Source: Calderihabitans maritimus (GTDB taxonomy: Bacteria; Bacillota; KKC1; Calderihabitantales; Calderihabitantaceae). From it: a stretch of DNA of 36,452 nucleotides. The notes below the pieces were generated by a model. That model had not been told where the DNA came from. It saw only the letters and a program-made list of their open reading frames with translations, and searched no databases. Position 1 is the stretch's first letter; each line of letters opens with the position of its first letter. Shown here one piece after another: positions 18,046-26,836 of this stretch. The stretch is taken from positions 60,334 to 96,785 of the forward strand of contig NZ_BDGJ01000215.1 of the NCBI RefSeq assembly GCF_002207765.1. The letters are read 5' to 3'. A program made the translations under genes and the position numbers.

Positions 18046-19920
18046 TTATACTTCAAAATACCCAACAATTTGTTTGTTACTCCGCCTATCAATCCCACCG
18101 TACAGGTAATTCCGATCCAGATTCCTGTTAAAAGCTGAACAACTGAACTCCGCTATATGCATACATGCGTGACAGGCACCCCTTTCATCTTTGCATATCG
18201 GGTCATAAACACAATAATCTCCCTCATCTTTGACTTTATACAGGAGGTTTTGCAGGCTCTGTTCGAATACGGTAAACAGGCCGCCGATAATGAAAGAAGA
18301 ACGGTTATTGACATAAATCATAAAGGACATAGTTTTGGGAAACAAATACTCGCTTAATGTGTTAACATCAAAACCGCTTAGCATTGTACATTGTCGTAAA
18401 ACTAAATGAGCAAAGCTATGTAGTAAAGTAAATAAATAAGAAGTAATTTCTCCATTCTTGGTTTCTTTATTAGCTACTTCCCCAAAAAAATCAACTTCTT
18501 CCATGTGATTAATAAACCAGGCCTTTATTTCCTGTTCACTTAACTGGGTAACGTCAATATCTACTATCCCGTTCATGGTTAACCATTTTAACACTTGCTT
18601 TAGGTCCAATTGAAAATGTAAAGCCTCGGTTTTTGTTGTATCCATATACACGGGATAATGGTATTTATCATTCGCATCTAAAGGAAAACAGTTTAATTTT
18701 GCCTGGTTCGGTATACGAGATATCCTTGAGTAGCCAAACGCGGCATAGGTAATGGGCAATTGTTCGATTAGAGTTACATCTTGCAATCCCAGCAACTTCA
18801 TGGCATTTTTGTATTCGACTACTAAATTATTAACATAATTATCTTGATTTGTCTTCAATAAATTATCCAATGTATAAATCTTAATATCCTGATTGTCATC
18901 GACCCGGGTGGTAATTCTGATATACTCGTATAATTCATCACTAACAAATTTTATTTTCTCATCATCTATTTTAAGTAACTGATCTACCCTTTCAATGATT
19001 TTCTCTTTTTTACTTTTGGCTTGGTTGTTCTGTATTTGCTGCAATGCACTGTTTATCTGCATCTCAATCTGTTCCTGTGTTAGCCCCATCGTTTCCAGTA
19101 AAAGCCTCATTTTTTCTATATTTTCATCTTTCTCATGCGCATCGGAAAGCACAGATAAAAGGCTTTGATTGCCATAATCAAATAATTTTAAGTAGGCTGC
19201 TGCCACGATCTTGCCGTAAGTAACTTCATCTTCATATTTTTTTTCACGGCTGTTGTCTTTTAAATTGATCATGGTAATGCAATGCGGATAATACGTTAAT
19301 GATCGATTATGGTTAACAATGGTCATCCTTGGTTTAGGGTCCTCTTTGCAGTTACAATGTTGAAACAGCCTTGTCCTATGGTTGCATCCGGGCACCCGGC
19401 ATCGCCATTCGTAATATGTAATTTGCATGCTGCCATGCCTTTCAAGCATGATATGTTCATCGCCGTGCACCGGGCACTTGCGCATCCAAATTGGATCCAT
19501 CCTACCGCATTCGTGAACGGCCACCAAATCGATTTGTTCCAGTGCGGAACCGCATTTGACACAGCGAATTAACTCCCTTTCGGTATGCAAATCATAAAAC
19601 TGGTGAACTTTTTTGCACTTTGTATTAGAACACTCAAAAATAAGTGGGAATAACCGTCCCTGCACCTGCTGGATGCTTGCAAAATAAAAACTATTTAAAG
19701 ACAAGTTACTGGGAAAATCCCTGTTGGCTTCGTCCCATCTGTAGATATAACGAATGATTTTATTGGTAATGTAAAAAATGTCGGTATTTTCCTTGTTAAC
19801 GGGCTTGGATATAACATCCTTAACCATGAAAATGTAAGGCTCATCTTCGTAGTCAAATGTTTTCCCGGGCAGGTAACTGTATAAAACCTGTGTCTTTCCT
19901 CTATACATCGGTTTACTCAT
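18046..19920 (-). CDS. drmB: DrmB-like DUF1998 protein (DISARM core)
   Basis: 624 residues, the usual size of DrmB. The N-terminal third is rich in zinc-ligand cysteines (C97, C102, C120, C123, C138, C149 and a later CNCKEDP cluster). The C-terminal part from about 495 carries the DUF1998 signature: HSFAHLVLRQ, a glycine-rich FIIGGLFTVFEQ, then CKDERGACHACMHIAEFSC and a C-terminal NRNLDRNYLYGG. In DISARM, DrmB binds DrmA and forms the anti-phage DNA-engaging complex. The ATG directly abuts the drmA stop (no gap), so the two are co-translated. No phospholipase-D-like drmC was found nearby. A 757-base gap follows. Confidence 0.85.
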   Translation of the reverse strand: MSKPMYRGKTQVLYSYLPGKTFDYEDEPYIFMVKDVISKPVNKENTDIFYITNKIIRYIYRWDEANRDFPSNLSLNSFYFASIQQVQGRLFPLIFECSNTKCKKVHQFYDLHTERELIRCVKCGSALEQIDLVAVHECGRMDPIWMRKCPVHGDEHIMLERHGSMQITYYEWRCRVPGCNHRTRLFQHCNCKEDPKPRMTIVNHNRSLTYYPHCITMINLKDNSREKKYEDEVTYGKIVAAAYLKLFDYGNQSLLSVLSDAHEKDENIEKMRLLLETMGLTQEQIEMQINSALQQIQNNQAKSKKEKIIERVDQLLKIDDEKIKFVSDELYEYIRITTRVDDNQDIKIYTLDNLLKTNQDNYVNNLVVEYKNAMKLLGLQDVTLIEQLPITYAAFGYSRISRIPNQAKLNCFPLDANDKYHYPVYMDTTKTEALHFQLDLKQVLKWLTMNGIVDIDVTQLSEQEIKAWFINHMEEVDFFGEVANKETKNGEITSYLFTLLHSFAHLVLRQCTMLSGFDVNTLSEYLFPKTMSFMIYVNNRSSFIIGGLFTVFEQSLQNLLYKVKDEGDYCVYDPICKDERGACHACMHIAEFSCSAFNRNLDRNYLYGGIDRRSNKQIVGYFEV

Positions 19921-22900
19921 TTATTTCCGTCCCCTTCTGTACCTCATTTTCGACAAGAATTCGTTGGAAAGAATGTCTTTAGATATGGGAATCTGTTCAT
20001 CTATATCCCGCAAGCTGGTCATTGGCGAATACCCAAATATCTTCTCGAGCTGTTCCGTGCTCTTTTCATACTTGGGATTAATAAAATGCATATATATTAA
20101 TTCCAGCCCGATTCTTATTTCTTTAGCAAAATGTTTGGTGTGTGGATCGTTTTCCGTTATTCCGTAAGCATCTCTGAGACAACGATACACCTCTTCTTTG
20201 GGAATATATCCCTTGGCCAGTGCCTCCCGGAGCCCTTCACTGAACCACATATTTTTGGCTATTTTGTGCCTGATGCGCGGTTGAAAGTACTGTAAAACAA
20301 GACCCATAAATAACCCCGGCAATGTTTTTTGCACGCTAAACTTAGACCAGCGGTTAATGGGCACTGGTTCCACTAAACGGTCGCTGAACTCATTAAATTT
20401 GCTAAAATAATTAAAATATGCAATATCCCTTTCCCGGCCTGGACTGAAGCACACAAAGCAAATGCCCACATGCGTACGCCCTACCCGGCTGCTTGATTGG
20501 ATATATTCGGCTACATGCGGCGGCATACCGTGAAAAATCATAAAATTTAATCTTTCCACATCAACACCGTGGCTGATTAAACTGGTGGCAATAACAGCAT
20601 CAATTTGCTTTTCCCTTTCTTCCGGCGGATTTTCTAGAACCTCCAGCGTATTACGAATTTTGGCAAAGGAAGAGTCACCCGTAAGCTCTACGGACTGGAT
20701 TGGCTCGTAGCCGTTTTCCACAAGATACCCGTTAATTTGATTGGAATCAATCATGCGGCTGATGGAAGAACCGGCGTCTTTTGAGTTTACATATACCAGG
20801 GATGTTTCATAATCACGTAAAAAAGCAGCCAATTCTTCTTTTGTCTGTACAGTTTGCAAACCAATTTTATTTATATAAAATTCCGGATCTTTTTTGATCT
20901 CCTGGATCACCATGTGAAATGTTTTTAATAGTTCCTGGGTTGCCGTCAGGTGTGTTTTATTATGCGGCATTACCCCCACAAACAATCTACCGATGTATTC
21001 TTTTTCCTCGGCATAAAAGGAACGCCCACGTTCATATCCTGCCACCGGGAATCTTCTGGGTTTCTTGTTATATAAATGCTGGATTTGGTTTTCGTATTTC
21101 TCTATGGTGGCCGTTGCCGCAATTATCTTGTATTTTTTCCCGCCGGAAGTCTTGTCCTGCAACATTTGGATAAAACCTTCGTAGTGGGAGGCAAAGGTAC
21201 CGAAGCTTTCTTTTAACAAGTGCAGCTCATCTTGTATCACGAGCGAAGGAGCGCCGTCATATAAACAAGCCGGCTCTTTCGGCAGCTGGCATCTGGGATC
21301 TTCCGTGCATTCGCCGCAACTCATGTACCCATGATATGAACATTTTTCATTGACATTACCGAGTAAATGGGTAAATCTTCTTTGCATGCCAATGGAAGCA
21401 ACCTTATCTACCGTACCAACCAACATGGTTGGCAGGTAGCGAAAAATTTCCTGGTCGACAATATACAAGGGCAGCGTCTTTTCAGAACAACTTTCATTGG
21501 TACACCTGTGTTCAAGACGCATTTTGTGCTCATCAAAAAAAATAATTACCGAATTATGCTGGCAAAAAGGACACTTTTCAATCATCTTGTAGCGATCAAA
21601 GTAGTTTTCATATTCGATATTTAACTTTTTCATGTGTTCCGTTATTCTATTTGGTGTGTTATGCCCGCCAGCAAAGTAACCCACGGAAAATGGTTCCATG
21701 CCATCTTTAGATAAATCAGGATGTCTTCTGCGTATTAATTCCGCCTTTGCGTATACTTCGACTATTCTTTGGAACTGCTGTAAACTTAGCAGGCGCAGTG
21801 GGAATCGAATCCATGAAGACACACCCGCATTTTTCCCGCGCAGCCGGTCAAAAAATGCCTGAAAAACAGCAAGGCCAAGGTAGCTTTCTGTTTTGCCCCC
21901 TCCTGTGGGGAACCATAAAACATCTACCGTGTCGCATCCGTTGTTTTCGTATTCTGGATATTCCCTGCCCACTAAATCCGGAATAATGGAAACAATAAAT
22001 ACAATTTGAAACATTCTCCAACTTTTATGAGGGCGTTTCCTAAGTTTATCTACCTCATAAAAAGCTTCATTCATCAAACAAAATGCTTTTTTAACCAGCG
22101 GAATTTTCTCTATAGTGTTTATTCCTTTTTCAAATCGCTCTCTTTCCTTTTGAAAAGCCAAGAAATCCCTTTTACGCCATTCCAATTCCTCAACCGTAAT
22201 TTGCTTTTTCCATATTTCTATCTGTTTCTCCCACTGTTCCTCATACGTTTTCATAGCGTCTAAAATTTGTCGTAATACCGGTTCCGGTTTGGTCATTAAC
22301 TTTTTATATTCGGGCACCACCGTATTGGTCGTAACATATCTTTTTTGTTTATACAGCGGGCAATGGTAGGTGCGCATTTTTTGCTTATTTTCCATTACCA
22401 CAAAGCAATTGTACCCAATACCGTAATACTCCCTTTCATAACGATAATCTTTGGGCAGCTGATAAAATTGAAAAGGATAAAATTTAGTATTTTTAAGTTT
22501 AAGTTCCAAACTACAGTCAAAAAGGAAAGGTTCCGTAAATCTTCTGGAACTGTCTTCTGTATTGTTAATTAAATAGAATTTAATTCTCCCGATTTGTTCA
22601 GCGTACCTATGATATTTTAGATGCACTACAGGCTGCCAGCAAGTGAGCACTTTTTCATCCGGTATTCTATTAATCAGGTCAAAATATTCCCTTTCGGTTT
22701 TAATTTCCTGAAAGTGTTTCTTTTTGGTACCCTTTCTTAACGCCCAGGGGTCATTGAGTATAATTCTATGGCATTTCGCTATTTCTTGGCGCAAAACTTC
22801 GTTGATTTTTTCTTCGGCTAGTTTCAAGGTTCTTAAGTCCGTGACGTTGATGGCAATTTCTTCGGTAACCGTACAGTTAATTTTTTTATAAGCGTTGGGC

Positions 22901-23250
22901 AAATCCACATACTCGTCTTTAACACAATACTCAAACGCTGGATAAAAACTATAGAATACGGAAAAAGCTATCTTAACTTTGCATTTTATCGTTTTGTCCT
23001 GCGGCACTTCCAGCAGCGCTTCAATCCCTATACTAGAAGGATTTAGTTTACTGGTGTAAGTTTCTTCTTCATAAAATTCGTTATCAATATCTACGTCTTG
23101 ATTTTTAGGGGCCAAGTTTCCTATAAAATACCTTTCGCTTGGCTTGTCATATATACATATTTCATCAGAACGGCCTGAATTGCGGTTAATTATTTCATTG
23201 ATAATAAATTCAGATAGTTTTTCTTCATCGTAAACTCGCAAGATTATCAC
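19921..23250 (-). CDS. drmA: DrmA-like DISARM superfamily-2 helicase
   Basis: 1109 residues. The helicase core shows motif I WFPTGGGKTESYL near 445, a DExH-type motif II in LVIQDELHLLKE near 670, motif III-like AATATIEKY, motif V ATSLISHGVDVERLN near 890 and motif VI QSSSRVGRTHVG near 915. Cysteine clusters (CPFCQHN and CSYHGYMSCGEC) sit between motifs I and II, as in DrmA and related DUF1998-linked helicases. The ~400 N-terminal residues are not assigned. DrmA proteins translocate on DNA with DrmB and restrict phage entry. The gene starts 34 bases after the sigma-factor stop and abuts drmB. Druantia DruE and BREX BrxHII helicases are related alternatives; the size and the separate drmB favour DrmA. 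Confidence 0.85.
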   Translation of the reverse strand: MIILRVYDEEKLSEFIINEIINRNSGRSDEICIYDKPSERYFIGNLAPKNQDVDIDNEFYEEETYTSKLNPSSIGIEALLEVPQDKTIKCKVKIAFSVFYSFYPAFEYCVKDEYVDLPNAYKKINCTVTEEIAINVTDLRTLKLAEEKINEVLRQEIAKCHRIILNDPWALRKGTKKKHFQEIKTEREYFDLINRIPDEKVLTCWQPVVHLKYHRYAEQIGRIKFYLINNTEDSSRRFTEPFLFDCSLELKLKNTKFYPFQFYQLPKDYRYEREYYGIGYNCFVVMENKQKMRTYHCPLYKQKRYVTTNTVVPEYKKLMTKPEPVLRQILDAMKTYEEQWEKQIEIWKKQITVEELEWRKRDFLAFQKERERFEKGINTIEKIPLVKKAFCLMNEAFYEVDKLRKRPHKSWRMFQIVFIVSIIPDLVGREYPEYENNGCDTVDVLWFPTGGGKTESYLGLAVFQAFFDRLRGKNAGVSSWIRFPLRLLSLQQFQRIVEVYAKAELIRRRHPDLSKDGMEPFSVGYFAGGHNTPNRITEHMKKLNIEYENYFDRYKMIEKCPFCQHNSVIIFFDEHKMRLEHRCTNESCSEKTLPLYIVDQEIFRYLPTMLVGTVDKVASIGMQRRFTHLLGNVNEKCSYHGYMSCGECTEDPRCQLPKEPACLYDGAPSLVIQDELHLLKESFGTFASHYEGFIQMLQDKTSGGKKYKIIAATATIEKYENQIQHLYNKKPRRFPVAGYERGRSFYAEEKEYIGRLFVGVMPHNKTHLTATQELLKTFHMVIQEIKKDPEFYINKIGLQTVQTKEELAAFLRDYETSLVYVNSKDAGSSISRMIDSNQINGYLVENGYEPIQSVELTGDSSFAKIRNTLEVLENPPEEREKQIDAVIATSLISHGVDVERLNFMIFHGMPPHVAEYIQSSSRVGRTHVGICFVCFSPGRERDIAYFNYFSKFNEFSDRLVEPVPINRWSKFSVQKTLPGLFMGLVLQYFQPRIRHKIAKNMWFSEGLREALAKGYIPKEEVYRCLRDAYGITENDPHTKHFAKEIRIGLELIYMHFINPKYEKSTEQLEKIFGYSPMTSLRDIDEQIPISKDILSNEFLSKMRYRRGRK

Positions 23251-23284
23251 CCTCGTATATGTAAATTAACAATTTAGACCTTTA

Positions 23285-24727
23285 TCAACTTTTTATCCAA
23301 TCAACTAAACGGTTCCGTCTAGAAGGATGACGTAGTTTTCTAATAGCCTTGACTTCTATTTGGCGAATTCTTTCCCTGGTTACGCCATATATTTGTCCTA
23401 TCTGCTCCAGTGTCATAGGTTCTCGGTTGTGAAGACCAAAACGTAATGTGATAATATTGGACTCCCGATCTGTTAATGAACGTAAAACATTATTAATTTC
23501 TTCAGCTAAAATATTTGCCATAACTTGCTCCTCAACTCCTTCGTAATCTGCGATGGCAATTAGTTCTTTTAATGTTGAATCGTCGTCTTCTGTTGCTGGA
23601 GCGTCAAGGGAAGGAAAACTGTTCATATATTTTTCTATATAAATTAGGTATTGCTCTAGCTGTTCTTCGTTCATTCCCAAAGCATTTGCTAAATCATGAA
23701 CTGTGGGATCACGTTGGTTTTCATATATAAAACGATTAATTTCTCTTTTAATTTTATTGCAAGTTTCCAACACATGAACTGGGAGGCGTATTAAACGGGC
23801 TTTATCTGCAATTGACCTGGTAATAGCTTGTGTAATCCACCAAGTAGCATAAGTGGAAAACTTGTACCCTTTTCGGTAGTCAAACTTATTAGCCGCCTTC
23901 ATTAGACCTATTATTCCTTCTGAAACAAGATCATCCAATCCCAATATTCCGGATTGATTACAATATCTTTTAGCGATGCTTATTACCAAGCGAATGTTAG
24001 ACAGGATAAGTTTATTTTTTGCTTCTTTATCACCTGCTGCCATTCTTTCAGCCAACTCATATTCTTCTTTTGGGGTTAAGACCGGGTAATTTCTAATATC
24101 CTTCATCAACAAGGATATAACATCCTTAATAGAAACGACGGCTTGTAAAGAGCTATCATCGTATTCCAATTCCTGATCATTAGCCGAGTATCTCATATCG
24201 GACGTAGTAAGCACGTCATCATCCGTCGCAGGTAAAAATGCAGCATTTTTTAAAACTTCTTTGTTAATAACTTTTGCGCCGATTTTCTCCAGTGTTTCCA
24301 CTATTTTTCTTATTTTTTCATAATCAATTTCGCTATTTATTTCTAGGTAATCTTCCATGATATTAAAAACATCGATAGGCAAGTTTTGATTAACTTTCAA
24401 TAGATATTTTTGCACAAAATTATTGTACAGTGTAACAGCTTGATTTTTGCAAGACGAAAGCATATTTGATGAAATGTGGTTGTTGCCGGAAGGGTTATTA
24501 GCCATATTTTGTTTATATAAAGCACTTTTGTCAATAACCTTCCCGCCAATTTTTTCAATACTCAAAATAAAACGTTCTATCATGTCATAATCAATGGTTT
24601 CATCAATCTGTAAAAAATCCTCGATAATTTCCTTTACACTAATAGACTGTTTCTGATTTACTTTTGATAGATATTTTTTTACAAGCTTTTTTACACGCTT
24701 ATAATAAACATCTTTGCTTTTCCCCAT
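23285..24727 (-). CDS. RpoD-like sigma-70 factor with duplicated region-1.1-like module
   Basis: About 480 residues from ATG 24727 (GAGG 10 bases upstream; a TTG 15 bases earlier lacks a better site). The C-terminal half is a standard group-1/2 sigma factor: region 1.2/2 (YKFSTYATWWITQAITRSI), region 3 (a DPTVHDLANALGMNEEQL HTH), and region 4.2 (EPMTLEQIGQIYGVTRERIR). The N-terminal 180 residues hold two copies of one module, each with KVNQ, an EDxLxI stretch, a DYxxIxxxxxxxEKIGxKVI core and a short basic tail, which resembles sigma region 1.1. It lies 34 bases before drmA and probably shares its transcript. Region 1.1 normally masks DNA binding by free sigma; duplication is unusual. A defence-dedicated regulator is inferred. 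Confidence 0.88.
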   Translation of the reverse strand: MGKSKDVYYKRVKKLVKKYLSKVNQKQSISVKEIIEDFLQIDETIDYDMIERFILSIEKIGGKVIDKSALYKQNMANNPSGNNHISSNMLSSCKNQAVTLYNNFVQKYLLKVNQNLPIDVFNIMEDYLEINSEIDYEKIRKIVETLEKIGAKVINKEVLKNAAFLPATDDDVLTTSDMRYSANDQELEYDDSSLQAVVSIKDVISLLMKDIRNYPVLTPKEEYELAERMAAGDKEAKNKLILSNIRLVISIAKRYCNQSGILGLDDLVSEGIIGLMKAANKFDYRKGYKFSTYATWWITQAITRSIADKARLIRLPVHVLETCNKIKREINRFIYENQRDPTVHDLANALGMNEEQLEQYLIYIEKYMNSFPSLDAPATEDDDSTLKELIAIADYEGVEEQVMANILAEEINNVLRSLTDRESNIITLRFGLHNREPMTLEQIGQIYGVTRERIRQIEVKAIRKLRHPSRRNRLVDWIKS

Positions 24728-25036
24728 AGCAACTCGCCTCAATATAATGCAACAGAACTAATAGAATACAACGCCTAATTAATAGTTGGTTATAACGCTA
24801 TTCATAAAATGTAATAACAAGCCGTCTCTTTTCATGATCATTAATTTTGTATTTATCTTAAAAAGACTATAAAAACATTTCATTGTTTTACTAATTCTCC
24901 CAACATTCTGCAGAATCCTGCCCTTTTTTTCATAAGTTCTAGGACAGCATCTGCTTCATGCTACTGGGTTAGGGTAAAATAAGCTTGGGTAGAATCAACT
25001 GATTCCTAGATGGGAGGATTCCAGCAGAAAAAATAA
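24728..25036. other. Upstream region of the sigma-drmAB operon
   Basis: AT-rich, with no gene. It must contain the operon promoter on the minus strand. Candidates such as TTGTTA near 24815 with TTATAA near 24790 have a poor spacing of 19 bases, so no promoter is called. Confidence 0.4.
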
Positions 25037-25081
25037 AAGAACCTCCAATAGTTAACCGACCAAGCTTACCAGGAGGTTCTT
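25037..25081 (-). terminator. Intrinsic terminator after the decayed peptidase gene
   Basis: Perfect 10-bp arms AAGAACCTCC (25037-25046) and GGAGGTTCTT (25072-25081) with a 25-base loop, followed on the minus strand by a T-rich tail reading TTTATTTTTTCTG. The right arm overlaps the 3' end of the minus-strand frame that stops at 25052. Confidence 0.65.
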
Positions 25082-25308
25082 CTTGCCGTTTATCTCTAAC
25101 CGACCCGCAATTCTGGGATGGATGAACACATCATCAATAGCTTGGGGGACCTGCTTCGTCACGAAATCTCCGCTAACAAACCCAAAAACCTCGGGGTATC
25201 GTTCACGGTCATAAACCACATGTAGCACTTCGTGGCCGACTACCATATCATCGGCCCGAGGGGGGCAAGATAAGTGGTGACAGACCTTCTGTCAGAGGGG
25301 GTTCGCAT
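25052..25308 (-). pseudogene. Decayed HExxH metallopeptidase-like gene
   Basis: An ATG at 25308 with GAGGAGG upstream opens MRTPSDRRSVTTYLAP and soon hits a stop. In another frame the sequence continues ADDMVVGHEVLHVVYDRE, then EVFGFVSGDFVTKQVPQAID and DVFIHPRIAGRLEI to a stop at 25052. HEVLH is a zinc-peptidase HExxH motif. One frameshift separates the start from the body. The ATG overlaps the stop of a preceding remnant (TAATG), showing a former operon. The family beyond the HExxH hint is unknown. Confidence 0.45.
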
Positions 25309-25530
25309 TATGCCTCCTCGGTTCGTTGGAGATTGTTTGAATTAGTCATCTTGGCCCATGACACGGGATGCGCAGGGTCAAGACCGTTGGCCAGGTTGAC
25401 TAGTTCTGAAATTGCATCTGACTAACGACGCCCACAAAACTCAAATCTAACCGGTAACCTACCCCTTCCCCGTCAATCTTGCGGAACAGGTTGTTCCGCT
25501 ATTCGTTTAGGGCTTGTGTAGTGCCCTTGT
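25309..25530 (-). pseudogene. Decayed unknown gene, upstream partner of the peptidase remnant
   Basis: Minus-strand frame reading NGDKGTTQALNE, stop, RNNLFRKIDGEGVGYRLDLS, FVGVVSQMQFQ, stop, and in a shifted frame ELVNLANGLDPAHPVSWAK to NNLQRTEEA and a final stop overlapping the next ATG. The end of the frame is well preserved but two interruptions make it non-functional. I do not recognise the family. Confidence 0.35.
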
Positions 25531-25541
25531 CACCATTCCGT

Positions 25542-25935
25542 CCTATATATTCGCCAAGTTCCACCAGTGTTGTTCATTCCAGTAACGCCGTGCCGCACCC
25601 AACGTGTTAGGCAGAACGAAAACCGCCGATGCCCCGACTCTTTCGGCTATAATCCGTATTTCACGTGACGACCCAGGAATTCCATGGTAGCCCACTTCCC
25701 ATTAAAGGCGATACCTATGAAGACACTTTCTCCAGCCACCTCCAGAAACCCCCGATTTCAAAGAACTCCTTGCTTAAGGTACTGTCATTTCCGGAGGTAC
25801 TTTTCACGAGATCGATGAGGCCAATACCGTATTTCAGCAGGCTTCTGTACTCTTGGTTCTAGCTGGCGAGGGGTCAGGTCAACCCGATGGAGTACCGCCC
25901 AGAAATGGTTACCCCGCCCGGCATAATACGGCCTA
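25542..25935 (-). pseudogene. Decayed mismatch-specific (G:T/U) DNA glycosylase, Mug-type
   Basis: Across shifted frames on the minus strand the order is that of Mug/TDG-type uracil-DNA glycosylases: PYYAGRGNHFWAVLHR (compare the NxFW block), LTPRQLEP, YRSLLKYGIGLIDLVKSTS (the GIG(L/I)TDLV block), EFFEIGGFW, IAFNGKWATMEFLGRH (the xxFxGK block) and VGASAVFVLPNTLGAA, ending WWNLANI at a TAG (25542-25544). At least three frame changes and the apparent loss of the N-terminal GLNP motif make it a pseudogene. Such enzymes excise uracil or thymine from G:U and G:T mismatches. It belongs to the debris between two active defence modules. Confidence 0.65.
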
Positions 25936-26189
25936 ATATTTTACAGATTCAGTTAGTCCATAGACTGTCAATTTTCTTGCCTACACTTTGCCGCTTCTTC
26001 CTTAACGTGGTTTTCCATGGCAAGCGTTTTTTCCAAATCATCTTAGTTGGCCTAGGACCTAATACATTAACACCAACTCCTTTTTGGCAGCCTGTTCGAC
26101 GGCAATGACGGTGGGACACAGTAAGCACCACAGTTACCGCTATTTCACCCTTGAACCAATCTATAACAAAATCCTACCTGTTCCTTTAT
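25936..26189. other. Gene-free debris upstream of the Mug pseudogene
   Basis: A minus-strand frame with a basic tail (PTKMIWKKRLPWKTTLRKKR) can be read but has no ribosome binding site and no recognised family. I treat the stretch as degraded sequence. Confidence 0.3.
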
Positions 26190-26561
26190 TTATATCACAA
26201 ACGGTTCTACCTCCTGTAATGCAACCAATACCTCGTCACGCTCTTGACCAGAAACTGGTTTCCAATCCAAGATACGGGGCCAAGTGCCGGGGTAGTTCTT
26301 CGGTCTCGCATGGCTTTTCCACTGCCGATTTGCTTTGGTCAAGTCTGTACATATCACTCTAGGGGTTTCAACCCCTGTTGACGCAGTTAACGCCACTACA
26401 TACACCTTTGTTATTCGCAGCTCTCTATACACTATCTCCCATGGCACGCTATAAAAGTGGGCATTGGGCCGCTTCTGAAGACGAATGAATACCCCTTTAT
26501 CCCGATCCACCCAGCCTATACACTTTTTATCGCCCTCTCTATAATACGGTGACAACTTCAT
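26190..26561 (-). CDS. Small hypothetical protein (123 aa)
   Basis: Complete frame from ATG 26561 with GGGGAGGG about 8 bases upstream. The N-terminus reads MKLSPYYREGDKKCIGWVDR, then KGVFIRLQKRPNAHFYSV, and it ends LVALQEVEPFVI. No membrane segment, signal peptide or familiar motif is visible. The beta-rich N-terminal third with alternating charged and aromatic residues suggests a compact fold. The strong ribosome binding site and undisturbed frame amid decayed neighbours support a real gene. No function is assigned. Confidence 0.55.
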   Translation of the reverse strand: MKLSPYYREGDKKCIGWVDRDKGVFIRLQKRPNAHFYSVPWEIVYRELRITKVYVVALTASTGVETPRVICTDLTKANRQWKSHARPKNYPGTWPRILDWKPVSGQERDEVLVALQEVEPFVI

Positions 26562-26836
26562 ATATTACCCTCCCCTTTTTACTTTAGGTCAAGTTTAACT
26601 TTGTTTAAAAAATCCATGGACAAACCGCATTTATCAGGAGCTGGAAAACCCGAAGGCACTGAACAGTCCCCTTATCGGCGGAACTAACCATCGTTTGGAC
26701 AACGCTTTTTGCTCCCGAAGGTAAAAAAGCTGTCGAGCAGGTGCCCTCGCGGTTACCCCTCTCGTAATCTAATTGATACGGTGGGGCTTACCTGTTAGCT
26801 AAGGCTCTTCTAACTAGAAATAGGACTGCTTTGTCT
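26562..26836. other. Intergenic stretch upstream of the small hypothetical gene
   Basis: No credible gene; it contains the ribosome binding site of the 123-residue gene near 26570. No clear terminator was seen for the HTH gene that ends at 26837. Confidence 0.3.

Noticed and set aside
5376-24727. BREX assignment of the central block
   Set aside because: No PglZ phosphatase, BrxC-like motif set or BrxL was seen; the helicase and DUF1998 proteins are separate, as in DISARM.
23285-24727. Host housekeeping rpoD
   Set aside because: The usual dnaG neighbour is absent, the N-terminus is duplicated and the gene is linked to drmA; a paralogue is more likely, though not proven.
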